Position numbers and translations under genes: made by a program
Source: Lithobates sylvaticus
Lineage: Eukaryota > Chordata > Amphibia > Anura > Ranidae
Length of the DNA: 64,000 nt
NCBI GenBank assembly: GCA_028564925.1
Contig: CM053030.1
Location: forward strand, 372,212,945 to 372,276,944
Direction: 5' to 3'
In this document: piece by piece, positions 45,857 to 56,419 of the stretch
How positions within the stretch are numbered: the stretch's first letter is position 1
Layout: each line of letters begins with the position of its first letter
Notes under the pieces: generated by a model
Database searches by the model: none
Told to the model about the DNA's origin: nothing
Seen by the model: only the letters and a program-made list of their open reading frames with translations

Positions 45857-46891
45857 TCAAAAGGACTTCTGGTCTGCGGACGCAGAAGTCTTGGGCTTCT
45901 GAAACCTAGAGAAGGTCGCCTGGGGGTTCCTCCAGTTTCTCCTATACTCTCTGCCTGGCCTATAGGCCTTGGCGTCCCTATATTTATCCGGCAGGTTGCG
46001 CTTAAAGGGAGGAGGCCTCTGCTGCCTTGGTTTTCTGTCGGAGGGGATGAGCCCTGATTTGCCGCCGGTCACCTTCGATATGGCCGAGTCTAACTTGGCC
46101 CCAAAAAGGTTTTCACCGTCGAAGGGGATGCGGCACCAATTTGACTTTGAGGCGGGATCTGCTGCCCAGGGTTTCAGCCAGAGGGCACGTCTGGCCACAA
46201 CCGAAGCCAGCATGGCCCTGGATGAGGACCTAATGGCGTCTACCGAGGCTTCCGCCACGAAATCCCCTGCGAGGCTCAGCTCCTGAAGAGCCCTAACGAT
46301 CTTGTCTTGGTCAGCGCCCCCTGTCACGAGTTTCTCCGTGGAGGCTGACCAACTGGATATGGCCTTGCCCACGGCGGCCAATGCCACAGCTGGCCTACAT
46401 GCGCCTCCTGCAGCCAGGTAGGCCCTCTTAAGATCGGTGTCTATCTTCCTATCCAAGACGTCCCGGAAGGTTACTGCGTCTTCAATAGGAAGTGTGACGT
46501 GGCGGGCTAGGCGCATGAGGGAGGCATCCACCACCGGCGGGGTGACCAGGGGTTTTGCCTTCGGTTCTCTGAGCGGGTACAGTTTGGTGAGCCTGTTATT
46601 TAGGCCCGACTTTCTGTCCGGCTTCAGCCACTCCTCCCTGATCATGTCGTCCAGTTCCTCAATAAAGGGGAAGGCTTCCGGATCCTTTTTGAGATTGGGG
46701 AAATACTTTCTCAGTTTTTGAGGGGCTTCCTGGGGTTCCTCCCAGTTGATCGCCTCTTTGACCGACCTCACGAAGGGCTCGATGAGAGAAAAATCGAAGC
46801 CGGCTGAGGCCTCTAGCTCCTCCTCTTCTGACTGGGAGTCTAGCTCTCTAGACGTACTCGGGGGAGTGGGAGAGGCGGTTCTGACGGACAT
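45857..46891 (-). CDS. DIRS gag-like protein
   Basis: A 344-codon frame starting at the ATG at 46891, immediately upstream in element order of the reverse-transcriptase region. It has an acidic Ser/Glu-rich start (SQSEEEELEASAGFDFSLIE), a helical middle (KYFPNLKKDPEAFPFIEELD, DAVTFRDVLDRKID) and a basic tail (KPRQQRPPPFKRNLPDKYRD). Just upstream of the ATG the same frame reads a paired-Cys motif, CWIC...CRRC, so the true start may be further upstream. It is assigned to gag by position and composition, not by a strong sequence motif. Confidence 0.75.
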   Translation of the reverse strand: MSVRTASPTPPSTSRELDSQSEEEELEASAGFDFSLIEPFVRSVKEAINWEEPQEAPQKLRKYFPNLKKDPEAFPFIEELDDMIREEWLKPDRKSGLNNRLTKLYPLREPKAKPLVTPPVVDASLMRLARHVTLPIEDAVTFRDVLDRKIDTDLKRAYLAAGGACRPAVALAAVGKAISSWSASTEKLVTGGADQDKIVRALQELSLAGDFVAEASVDAIRSSSRAMLASVVARRALWLKPWAADPASKSNWCRIPFDGENLFGAKLDSAISKVTGGKSGLIPSDRKPRQQRPPPFKRNLPDKYRDAKAYRPGREYRRNWRNPQATFSRFQKPKTSASADQKSF

Positions 46892-47330
46892 ATCCGTGTC
46901 CGGGGCAGTCTGCGTGGCTGAGGCCGCAGGTTCCTTGGGCTCCTGGACTTTCTCCCTGGTGGCCTCCTCGAAGCACCTGCGACAGGCAAGCTTGTCCGGG
47001 AGAGCAGCGGCCCCGCATATCCAGCAGGCATTGGCGGCTGGCCGGGGGGGGGGGGGGCTGGTGAGCGACGTCTGCGTGGAGACCTTCTGCGGTGGGAGTG
47101 ACTGCGGGAGCAGGATCTGCTGCGACTCCTCCTGTGGCTTCTCCTATGGCCAGAGCGACTCCTTCTCCTGCTGCGACTCGAGTGGCTTCGCCTGCGCCCC
47201 GAACGGCTTCTTCCGCGAGAGGTCTCCCTGCGTCTGGACTTTGATGATCTTGCGGACCTGGCGGGGCTAACCGTTTAGGCAGCGTTAGTTGGTCCTGCAC
47301 TCTTTTTCGATCTTCTCTACTTACCCATTG

Positions 47331-48224
47331 CCGTCCCTCTTACCTATCACGTTGAAGGTGATCTGCTGGGGCAGTGGTCTCCATAGGGATAGAGAAGAAG
47401 GCAGCCTAGCAACAATACAAAGATAGGCATAGTAAGAGGAAAGAAGGCAGAGGGAGCAGAGAGAAAAAGAAAGGGAGAAAAATGAGAGCAGTGTGCAGAG
47501 TGCACAGGGAAGGAGAGAAGGAGGAAGCAAAAGGCTAACTTACCTATTGAGGATGTGCTGGGATGTTCCTGGGATGATCTGTAGCTTTTCCTGCTTCAAA
47601 ACTCTCAGGGGAATGGAAAAGGGGAATTTTCACTTTTAAATTTGGCGCCGGGAGCGCCGTGCCGCTCGCGCATGCGCAGTAGCGCCGTACGGCCGTCGGC
47701 GCCATCTTGGAACCTGGAAAGGAGAACACAGGATGCCCATAGACCGCAGTGCGCATGCGCGAAAGCGCCAGAACGCTCGGCGCTGCTAGTACACACGGAG
47801 GGCAGTGGGACTACAGGGCCCAGGAGGCATCAGCCGTTAAACAAGCATTAATTATACATTAATAAGCACCTCAGCAGCCAGCAGAGATGGGAGAGAAGGA
47901 AAGACGGAGGACCACTGCAAGGTAAGAAAGCCTGTTTAAGGCTTATACTGTAGTAAAGATGGCCACATACCTCTAAGCCTGTTTAAGGCTTATCTTCTTA
48001 AGGCAGTATTGGCAGTGCAGTGCTTTAAAGACCTGTTTAAGGCTTATTACAGCAGGCAGGTGCGCAGTACCCCTGAGATCACCAGAGTGGGGTTCCTTCC
48101 ATTTAGCTTCGTTTAGAGGCTGTACCGGTAAGGACTTCCAAACCAGGAGAGGCTAGAACCTGGCTGGGGCGAAGCGGTAAGAGGGTGATGATCCGTGCGG
48201 TCCCAACAGGTGAGGAAAAATTAG
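47331..48224 (-). other. DIRS 5' untranslated region
   Basis: Element sequence between gag and the 5' inverted terminal repeat. It includes a purine-rich tract (47395-47535), a CpG-rich promoter-like stretch with two GCGCATGCGC palindromes (near 47666 and 47750), and the direct repeat GCCTGTTTAAGGCTTAT at about 47930, 47980 and 48033. Confidence 0.6.
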
Positions 48225-48334
48225 AGAATACCGGGGCGGGGGCCGTATCGTCATCTTATAGCTATGTGGTCCTATCAGGTCGTGGAGGTGGAGCCACAAC
48301 CCAGAGTGTATGCTGCCATTATTGCGACAGGAAA

Positions 48335-48517
48335 AATAAATATCCCAACAGTGATTAAATACCACCAAAAGAAAGCTCTATCTGTGTGGAAAAAAAAGGA
48401 CAAAAATTTCATATGGGTACAGTGTTGCATGACTGAGTAATCGTCATTCAAAATGTGAGAGCACTGAAAGCTAAAAATTGGTCTGGTTAGGAAGGGGGTT
48501 TAAGTGCCCAGTGGTTA
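48335..48517 (-). repeat. Old TTAA-type element, right part (split by DIRS)
   Basis: Resumes ATACCACCAAAAGAAAGCTC and ends GTGCCCAGTGGTTAA, the family terminus. Completes the element that begins left of the DIRS insertion. Confidence 0.7.
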
Positions 48518-48946
48518 AGGGTTTTATTTATTTATTTTTTGTTTTTTTTAGTTATTCTTTAATTTTTTCCATGTTTTATATGTATACATGTGTTTTAAGG
48601 TTATACGTGAACGGGATATAATAAGAAATGTATATTATTGAGAAGTCATGATTCTATTTCTATTTTTGTAGTAATATGTTCGGGTATTCATGAATCGTAT
48701 GTGTGAATATGTCAATATGTATACTTTTTCATATGTGACAATAAAAATAGTTTAACCACTTCCTCTCTCATGGAGATTTTTAAGGGTAAACGTTTGTTAC
48801 AATTACCACGAGCGGGCGCAATTTTGAAGCATGACATTTTGGGTATCAGTTTACTCAGCGTAAAATTATCTTTCACAGTATAAAAAAAATTGGGCTAGCT
48901 TTAATGTTGTCTTATTTTTTTAATTCAAAAAAGTGTATTTTGTTTT
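48518..48946. other. AT-rich sequence, nothing definable
   Basis: T-rich, with CAATAAAAATAGTTTAACCA near 48743 marking another TTAAC-type terminus (AACCACTTCCTCTC). No gene. Confidence 0.4.
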
Positions 48947-49955
48947 TTAACCGCTTCCCGACCGGCCACTGCATATATACGTCAGCAGAATGGCACGGGC
49001 AGGCAGAATCACGTACCTGTACGTGATCGTGCATGTGCCTGCCCGTGGGTCGCGCGCGCGCCGCTAGCGGCGCGCTCGCGACCCGGTCGGGAGCTCCGTG
49101 ACCCCGGCCGCGGGACCAGCGGACCCGATCGCCGCTGGTATCCCGCGATCGGGTTACGGAGCGGAAGAACGGGGAGAGGTCTATGTAAACAAACCTCTCC
49201 CCGCGCTTCCTACACTGACTGTCAGTGATCGGCGGTTCCCTGTCATCGGGAACGCCGATCAATGACGTCAGACGTACAGCCACGCCCCCCTACAGTAAAC
49301 ACAACACAACACGTCACACTGACTCCTCCCCGCCCCCTTGTGGTTAACCCCCTAACTACAACTGTCATTTACATAGGAATCAGTGCTATTTAAATAGCAC
49401 TGATTTCTGTATAAATGACAAATGTCCCAAAAATGTGTCAAAAATGTCCGATGTGTCCGCCAAAATGTCGCAGTCACAATAAAAATCGCTGATCGCCGCC
49501 ATTACTAATAAAAAAAAAATATTAATAAAAATGCTATAAAACTATCCCCTATTTTTGTAAACGCTATAACTTTTGCGCAAACTAATCAATAATCGCTAAT
49601 TGCGATTTTTTTTACCAAAAATATGTAGAAGAATACGTATCGGCCTAAACTGAGGAAAAAAAAATGTTTTTTTATATATTTTTTGGGGATATTTATTATA
49701 GCAAAAAGTAAAAAATATTGCATTTTTTTTCAAAATTGTCGCTCTATTTTTCTTTATAGCGCAAAAAATAAAAACCGCAGGGGCGATCAAATACCACCAA
49801 AAGAAAGCTCTATTTGTGGGAAAAAAAGGACGCCAATTTTGTTTTGGAGCCACGTCGCATGACCGCGCAATTGTTAGTTAAAGCGACGCAGTGCCGAATT
49901 GCAAAAAGGGGCCTGGTCCTTTGGCTGCCAATTGGTCCGGGGCTGAAGTGGTTAA
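48947..49955 (-). repeat. TTAA-flanked element D (inverted near-copy of C)
   Basis: TTAACCGCTTCCCGACCGGC at the left and GGGGCTGAAGTGGTTAA at the right, with TTAA at both ends. In reverse orientation it follows 25795-26813 over its whole length, including the CGCGCGCGCCGCTAGCGGCG and CCTCTCCCCG hairpins. Two copies this similar suggest recent activity. Confidence 0.9.
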
Positions 49956-50021
49956 AAAGACCACTGTGCAAATACAGTGTGACAAAAAGTATTGTAACGA
50001 CCGCCATTTTATTCTCTAGGG

Positions 50022-50991
50022 CAGGGGTCGGGAACCTATGGCTCGCGAGCAAGATGTGGCTCTTTTGATAGCTACATCTGGCTCTCGCTTCTCAATCCGC
50101 GGATCGCGTGGTGTGCCGATCCGCGGATTGAGCCCATAGGAAAGGCCGCGGCTTCGGCCTAGCTCCGGAGCCGCGGCCATCTTGGTACACCTGGCGGCGG
50201 CCTAGGTGAGCGGCGCGCTGACTCCATCATCTCCGCCCGCCTCATGGATCTGCCTGCTAGTAGTAAGCAAGCAGAGTCAGATATAGGGAGAAGTGCATAT
50301 TACAGTGGGTGAGATGTGCATATTACAGTGGGGGAGATGTGCATATTACAGTGGGGGAGATGTGCATATTACAGTGGGGGAGATGTGCATATTACAGTGG
50401 GGGAGATGTGCATATTACAGGGGGGGAGATGACGTGGACATTACAGTGGGGGAGATGTGGACATTACAGTGGGGAGATTTAGATATTACAGTGGGGGAGA
50501 TGACAACATTACAGATATAATTAATCAAAATTTGACGATTAATCGATTAAAAAAAGAACATTAAGACCAACCTACGATCACGTTTAACTGATGAAGCCTC
50601 AACGCCTGCATGAAGCTTAACTTCACCATGTATCAAGCAGACTACAAAGCCATCAGTGAAACCATGCAGCACCAGAAGTCGCATTAATGGTAAGAAGTTC
50701 TTTATTCATCATTGGTTAGCAACAGCAGAACAACGTTATTAAAAAGAATTCAAAAATCATGTCATGTTCGTAAACTTTGCCATATTTATTTGTTCTGTGA
50801 TTTATCTCTTAATAAAGAACACCTGATTGTTTAATTCAGGGACTTATTGTACTTTAAAAGTGTTGGTCTTACATAAAATGCACACATTTACTTGTATTTA
50901 GTTTTAAACATATTGTTTGTCTCTCACAGAATTGCATTGTAAAATATGTGGCGTTCATGGCTCTCTCAGCCAAAAAGGTTCCCTACCCCTG
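50022..50991. mobile_element. Non-autonomous hAT element with internal minisatellite
   Basis: The ends CAGGGGTCGGGAACCTATGG and GGTTCCCTACCCCTG are inverted (CAGGGGTMGGGAACC). An exact 8-bp duplication CTCTAGGG lies at 50014-50021 and 50992-50999. The interior has a GC-rich hairpin (CCGCGGATCG/CGATCCGCGG), a 23-bp tandem repeat and an AT-rich 3' half. No transposase frame. Confidence 0.95.
50290..50515. repeat. 23-bp minisatellite inside hAT element
   Basis: About ten copies of GTGCATATTACAGTGGGGGA plus GAT, drifting to GACATTACAGTGGGG towards the right. Confidence 0.92.
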
Positions 50992-50999
50992 CTCTAGGG

Positions 51000-51725
51000 T
51001 GTTAGAAAAAAAATTATGTTTGGGGGTTCTAAGTAATTTTCTAGCAAAAAAAAACTTTTTAACTAAAAGTTTTTAACTTAAACAACACATCTAAAAAAGA
51101 GGCCTGGTCCTTAAGTGGTTAAAAATGTACCTGGCTGCTTCTCTTTTAAGCAGAAAAGCCAAAAATGATATACTGTCTTGTAGCACCTACCTAGGAGGGT
51201 GATATCTATCTATATATTAGAGATATACAGTATATATATCTCTAGCTCTTAACTACCTCTTTAATGCAGGCTGTATATATGCAGCGGTGCGATAGTGATC
51301 TTTAACCCTGAGCTGCCACACATATGCGTACAGCAGGCACCCCCTGTTTGTGCTTTGTACACCAGTATAGTGACTTGGCTATCACAGACCGCTCCTGGTC
51401 ATGATCTGAAGCAGGTGGGGTGGGCTTTTGATCACATCATTGCGGAAATCACAGTGATAACATGACTGGGAAGCCCATGTAATGCCACTCGCATTATGAA
51501 TGTTTAAAAGGCCCGTTCCTGATGGCTGGAAAGGGTTAAAGTAAAACTTTTGGGTAATACTAACTGCGCCTGAACCTGCTCCCACCATCCTTCTAACACC
51601 TATAAACTACCCTGTGAAAGGAAGATGCATATACTAATCTATTCTCAGCCCGGTCACTAGCTACAGGGGAGAGGAGAGAGCGATCCGACAATAGCTGAAT
51701 GTCTGTTTGGTGACGTCACCCATAG
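51000..51725. other. Unassigned sequence, no gene
   Basis: Contains a TATATATC cluster and TTAAGTGGTTAAAAATG, a TTAA-type terminus near 51112. Nothing coding. Confidence 0.4.
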
Positions 51726-51779
51726 CATAGCTCCCAACTGTCCCTGATTTCGAGGGTCCCTCTGTCCCTCTTTCCTCCT

Positions 51780-51784
<5 letters not shown>
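51726..51784. repeat. CATAGCTCCCAAC MITE, left part (split by L1)
   Basis: Left terminus CATAGCTCCCAACTGTCCCT. The rest of the element resumes at 59214 on the far side of the L1, ending GTTGGGAGGTATG at 59524, so the termini are inverted (CATASCTCCCAAC). Confidence 0.75.
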
Positions 51785-51812
<28 letters not shown>

Positions 51813-52134
51813 CACTTCAGCTCAGCATTCCAAGCGGACCTGGGTCGGTTTGCACCAATCAATTTTTGTCCAATTTGTTTTACGTCACATCATTGTGGCA
51901 TATTTATGAAACAAATATTTATTCACGTACATACGGCACAACAGAGCAGGCATCCATAGACTATTCAGAGTATAATTTTTATCTTCTCCTCTCGACGTGC
52001 CACTAGTTTGTATCCTATTCCCTTTTTATACCAATTATCCTAATATTACCCTCCCTCCCACCCCCACCAAAATCTCATCGCTGTTTCCTGAGTTTATACT
52101 TATATTTATGTTCGTCCTTATTCTACTTTTGTTA

Positions 52135-55119
52135 CTAAGGCCTAATAGCTTCAGCATAGCTCCATGTTCTCTTGAAGCTTTTCCAGCTGTCCCAGCACCC
52201 TCCCGACTCCTTGTTGTCCCCGTCAGTATTTCTTTTAAGTGACTCCATGAGTCGAACACTTTCGACGGCGTCCACCCACTCCCACATGGATGGGGCCTCC
52301 ACTTCTCTCCACCTTTTTGCAATCAGTTTCTTTGCTGCGTTTAATAAATGTGGTACCAATGAGTTTTCATATTGCTTTATCTCTTCCCTTGTGGCGTGCA
52401 TCAAGACCACCCACGGATCATTATCTATAGTCTTCCGGGTGATCTCCTTTATGTATCCTAAGATCTTTGTCCAGTAAGTTTTAATCTTGTTACAGTCCCA
52501 CCATATATGGGCCATGGTCCCTCTTTCTTTACATCCTCTCCAGCAATCAGGAGAGGATCCCACTTGGTACCGGCTTGCGTTGTCAGGGGTGATGTACCAC
52601 CTTGCAAGACATTTATAGTTAGCCTCAGCCGTCCTAGTGTCGATTGCCGAACTATGGGTCATCCTAATAATTTTCCCTATTGTGCCTGTGTCTAAACATA
52701 CTCCAAATTCCCTTTCCCATTTATGGACATATGGCGGGGTCTCCTCCCTTTCTGACCCAATCATCTTTTTATAGATCCTTGAGATCATTTTTTTTGTATT
52801 GGGTTCCATACAAATACTTTCGAGCCATGTGATGTCTCCTTCCGGCCTTATAGGCTGAGGCAGGCTTTTAACAAAGTGGTGTATTTGGAGATACCGCCAT
52901 CTGTCCAACCTGAGAATTTCCCTCTTACATTGTAGTTCCTCAAAAGGTATTAATTTCCCATCGTGCATTACATCCTTTAATCGTGTTTCGCCTTTCAATA
53001 TCCAATCCCCCCCTACCTCTAATCTACCAGGCTGAAAAAAAACATTTTCTTTTAGTGTTATTAATAGTGAATTATAATTCCTATTTACTTTTTTGTGCCA
53101 TTTATCCCATATTTTTAGTGCATTTAATGTGATAATATGTGTGTTTGCATCTAAGGATCTATGTGTCGGTGGATTCCAAATAATTCTACCCAACTGTGCT
53201 TGGCTAATATCTTTTTCTAAGGTGACCCATCTTTTATCCGTCTCCTCCTTACCCCATTCTGGAATCCTGGACAGAACGATCGCTTGATAATAGTTAGCTA
53301 TGTCAGGGACCGCGAGACCTCCCTGTTTTTTTTCTTGTTTTAGTATCTTTAATGCGATCCGGTGTTTTTTGTTATTCCAAATAAAGTTTATAATTATAGA
53401 TTTTAATTTTCTCAGGTAAGCCGGAGAGAGTGGGATAGGCAACATCTGAAATTTATATGTGATAATCGGGAGAACCATCATTTTAACTGTATTTATACGG
53501 CCTATCCAAGAGAGGGGTCTATTGGTGTATTCTTTACATTTCTTTTTTACCTCATCGAGCAGCGGGAGATAATTAATATTATAAATTTTTTTAATTGAAC
53601 TAGCTAGATTAATTCCCAGATATTTGATCTGCTTCCTCCAAGGAAAGTCCAAGCTCTCCTGTAGTGGAAGCCGATCAAGCTTTCCTATGTTGACGTTCAA
53701 GATAAAGGATTTCGTACGGTTGATTTTGAAGTTGGACTTTTCCCCATAACGTGTGAGTTCGGACAATAGGTGCGGCATAGACGACTGCGGGTTCCCTATA
53801 AAAAACAAGATATCATCCGCAAAAGCGGCTAGTTTGTGCATGTCCCCTCCTGCTTCAATCCCCTCCACTTCTGGGTTGGCTCTAATTGTGGCCAGCAGGG
53901 GTTCCATCGTCAGGACAAACAGCATCGGGGACAATGGACACCCCTGCCTTGTCCCGTTCCTCATCTCGAACAGAGGTGATGAAGTGCCATTGATTTTAAC
54001 TTTCGCTTTCGGGTGGTCATATAGCACCTTGATACGTTGAATTAGCTCAGGGCCAAAGCCCATGAACTCGAGTGTATCTGTCATGAACCCCCAGTCTACC
54101 CTGTCAAAGGCTTTTTCAGCATCTATTGACAGGAGCAGACCGGGGGTCCCCACCTCCCGAATCCTCTGTAGGAGCAGGAGCGCCCGGACTCCATTGTCCC
54201 TGCCCTCCCGACCTGCCACAAACCCCACTTGGTCCGGATGGATCAGTGTGCTCAGGTGGGCCTTGACCCTTTCCGCCAATATTTTTGCGTAGATTTTAGT
54301 ATCTGCATTCAATAAAGAAATTGGTCTATATCCCGAGCACACCGATCCATCCTTTCCTTCCTTCAAAATGACCGTAATACTGGCAGTCAGGGACTCCTCA
54401 CTCATTCTGTACTCTGATCCCAGGCCATTAAAATAGTTGCAGAGTCTTGGAACAAGAACCTCTTGGAAAGTTTTATAATAAAGCGCCGTAAAGCCATCCG
54501 GCCCCGGACTCTTTCCTGCCGGAATACTCTTCAATGCCCGCCTAACCTCTTCTCTAGAGAATGGTTCCTCTAATATCTCCCTATCTTCTACAGTTAATTT
54601 TTTAAGTCCTGCCCTAGCTAGATAGTCCCTCCTTTTTGTTTTTATTTCGCTTTCCCTGTTATGGGATCCCCTTTTTTCCACTGTATAGAGATCTTCATAA
54701 TATTGTTTAAAGGAGTCAGCTATGTCCGTAGACCTGTATTTAATCTCTCCACTCTTATTTCGTATTTTTTCTATATAGTTGTTCGTTTTTTTTTTTTGTA
54801 GGGTTATGGCAAGATGTTTACTCGGTTTATCGCCCCATGTGTATCTTTCCTTCGCTATTCTATTATAAAGCTTTTGTGTTTCTTGCTCCATAAGTTCTTT
54901 TAGTTGTTCTCTTATTGCCACTACTTTAAGGTATAGGTTTCTGTCCTCCTCCGGAGAGGCTTTATGCTCGACCTGATTTAATTCCTCTATTAGTTCTTTT
55001 AGTTTCTTAGTTCTCTCTTTTTTTAGCCATGTCCCTTTTGCAATTAGGATCCCTCTGATAAATGCTTTATGGGCATCCCAGAGCGATGCTCCGCTTACTT
55101 CTCCGTTGTCGTTCTGTGT
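52135..55119 (-). CDS. L1 ORF2, reverse transcriptase and C-terminal part
   Basis: Continuation of ORF2 in the shifted frame; at least 928 codons are open from 54921 leftwards. Visible are GKSPGPDGFTALYYK, SGYRPISLLNADTKIYAKIL, SIDAEKAFDRVDW, NGTRQGCPLSPMLFVLTMEP and the catalytic FADDILFF at about 53800-53830. The C-terminal Cys region reads CWRGCKERGTMAHIWWDC, typical of L1 ORF2 proteins, and the frame ends TWSYAEAIRP. Together with the endonuclease part it spans about 1269 codons, the usual L1 length. Catalyses target-primed reverse transcription. Confidence 0.95.
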   Translation of the reverse strand, partial: TQNDNGEVSGASLWDAHKAFIRGILIAKGTWLKKERTKKLKELIEELNQVEHKASPEEDRNLYLKVVAIREQLKELMEQETQKLYNRIAKERYTWGDKPSKHLAITLQKKKTNNYIEKIRNKSGEIKYRSTDIADSFKQYYEDLYTVEKRGSHNRESEIKTKRRDYLARAGLKKLTVEDREILEEPFSREEVRRALKSIPAGKSPGPDGFTALYYKTFQEVLVPRLCNYFNGLGSEYRMSEESLTASITVILKEGKDGSVCSGYRPISLLNADTKIYAKILAERVKAHLSTLIHPDQVGFVAGREGRDNGVRALLLLQRIREVGTPGLLLSIDAEKAFDRVDWGFMTDTLEFMGFGPELIQRIKVLYDHPKAKVKINGTSSPLFEMRNGTRQGCPLSPMLFVLTMEPLLATIRANPEVEGIEAGGDMHKLAAFADDILFFIGNPQSSMPHLLSELTRYGEKSNFKINRTKSFILNVNIGKLDRLPLQESLDFPWRKQIKYLGINLASSIKKIYNINYLPLLDEVKKKCKEYTNRPLSWIGRINTVKMMVLPIITYKFQMLPIPLSPAYLRKLKSIIINFIWNNKKHRIALKILKQEKKQGGLAVPDIANYYQAIVLSRIPEWGKEETDKRWVTLEKDISQAQLGRIIWNPPTHRSLDANTHIITLNALKIWDKWHKKVNRNYNSLLITLKENVFFQPGRLEVGGDWILKGETRLKDVMHDGKLIPFEELQCKREILRLDRWRYLQIHHFVKSLPQPIRPEGDITWLESICMEPNTKKMISRIYKKMIGSEREETPPYVHKWEREFGVCLDTGTIGKIIRMTHSSAIDTRTAEANYKCLARWYITPDNASRYQVGSSPDCWRGCKERGTMAHIWWDCNKIKTYWTKILGYIKEITRKTIDNDPWVVLMHATREEIKQYENSLVPHLLNAAKKLIAKRWREVEAPSMWEWVDAVESVRLMESLKRNTDGDNKESGGCWDSWKSFKRTWSYAEAIRP

Positions 55120-55942
55120 AAAAAAAGTACTCCAATTCCTCTTTTACGCATTTCACAACCTCTTTATTACGAAGTAGGGATTCGTTTAATCTCCAAGTAG
55201 GGGGCAAACTACCGCCTTCCGAGATATCTAAAGTCATGGCAACAGGGGCATGGTCAGACAGTGATAATACCTCGATATTCGTACTGATGACTCTGTCCAG
55301 GAGTCCATGATCTACCAGGGCATAGTCAAGGCGGGAGTACATCCCGTGCGCGGGGGAAAAGAAGGAATAATCTCTTGTATTAGGATGTTGAACCCTCCAA
55401 GCATCAACCAGCTGATTTAAAAAAAGTTTTTGTTTAGTCAGTTTCAGCTGTTTCCTATCCGTCCCCCCCGCACCGGACGATGAATCCAGCCCCGGGTCCA
55501 GGCCAAAGTTTAAGTCTCCCATCAGTATAACGTACCCTTCCCTAAAGTCCCTTAGTTTATTGAGAATCTCACGTAAATATTTCATAGGGTTAATATTTGG
55601 AGCATAAATATTAGCTAGAGTGAATTTTCCCCCCCCTATAGTTCCCTTCAGGAAAAGATACCTCCCCAATGGGTCTACCAGTCGATCCTCTAGGCCAAAA
55701 ACAATATTTTTGGAGAAGCCAATCGCCACTCCCCTGGCCCTGCTTGTGATTGCATCTCCATAGAACCATACTGGGAATGAGCTAGACGTTAGCCTTGTAT
55801 TCGACTCATGGACGAGATGAGTCTCCTGTAAGAAGACCACCTCTGCCCCGTAGTTTTTTAGTTCTTCCAAAATTTTATGCCTTTTTTTAGGAGTATTTAG
55901 ACCTTTTACGTTGTAAGTTATGAATTTAGTTGCTGTCCTCAT
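55067..55942 (-). CDS. L1 ORF2, endonuclease part
   Basis: Begins MRTATKFITYNVKGLNTPKK at the ATG at 55942. This is an AP-type endonuclease with the expected motifs in order: ITYNVKG, FLQETHL (catalytic Glu), GDLNFGLDP, RLDYALVD and SLSDHAPV. It nicks target DNA for primed reverse transcription. The frame shifts at about 55117-55123, a run of seven T on the plus strand, where one extra T replaces the expected FFTQNDNGE-type continuation. After that the frame runs on into the reverse-transcriptase part. Could be an assembly error in a homopolymer. Confidence 0.92.
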   Translation of the reverse strand: MRTATKFITYNVKGLNTPKKRHKILEELKNYGAEVVFLQETHLVHESNTRLTSSSFPVWFYGDAITSRARGVAIGFSKNIVFGLEDRLVDPLGRYLFLKGTIGGGKFTLANIYAPNINPMKYLREILNKLRDFREGYVILMGDLNFGLDPGLDSSSGAGGTDRKQLKLTKQKLFLNQLVDAWRVQHPNTRDYSFFSPAHGMYSRLDYALVDHGLLDRVISTNIEVLSLSDHAPVAMTLDISEGGSLPPTWRLNESLLRNKEVVKCVKEELEYFFYTERQRRSKRSIALGCP

Positions 55943-56419
55943 ATTCGGGTGGGCACTTATCAGGGTCTCTTGATTTCAGGTAAACAGCGATGAGATTTCC
56001 CGTCCTCCCAATCCCTCCCTCCCTTGCATTATACTTCAGAACCCTCCTGTCCCTTCCCTCCCTCCCTCCTTCCCCCCCTCCCAGTCTCCCCCCCTTTTTA
56101 AACCCCCCCCCCCCTTCTATTCCATCCTTCCCTATCTCCATGACCTACCGCCCCCCTCCCTCCTCCCTCCCTGACCCTAATTCGGGTCCCTGAGTCGGAG
56201 TGGGTCATAACCTAATATGGCCCACTTCGTAACTCCTACCTTCCCAGGTGAGGTGGGGCTCAGTCCCCTAGATCTAACCTTGCCCAGTCTCCCCATTAAC
56301 ATGGGGAGTATGGGATTGACAGGCGTGTCTCCTGAGATGTTAATGTGAGGTCTGTCCTGCTTTTCCCTCGGCCTCTTATGATTTCTTCCCCCCCCCTGCC
56401 CCCCCCGCCCCGCCCCCCA
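55943..56419 (-). other. L1 inter-ORF spacer
   Basis: About 480 bp of extreme C/T-rich sequence on the plus strand (purine-rich in the element), with long CCCTCCCT and C runs at 56040-56170 and 56385-56420. Non-coding and prone to non-B structures. Confidence 0.7.

Larger units (their letters stand above)
42617..48334 (-). mobile_element. DIRS retroelement (tyrosine recombinase), whole-looking
   Basis: About 5.7 kb on the minus strand with the layout of the DIRS order: inverted terminal repeats (42617-42780 and 48225-48334, sharing TGGCAGCATACACTCTGG and CGACCTGATAGGACCACATA) and no target duplication. The coding regions follow in the order gag, reverse transcriptase/RNase H/methyltransferase, tyrosine recombinase. 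An internal complementary region (about 42805-42905) lies between the last gene and the 3' terminus, copying the end of the element. The frames are long and it looks young, with at most a few breaks. It interrupts an older TTAA-type MITE. Confidence 0.93.

Noticed and set aside
50293-50520. Repetitive short frame in the 23-bp minisatellite
   Set aside because: Tandem DNA repeat inside a non-autonomous hAT element; no start context or domain.
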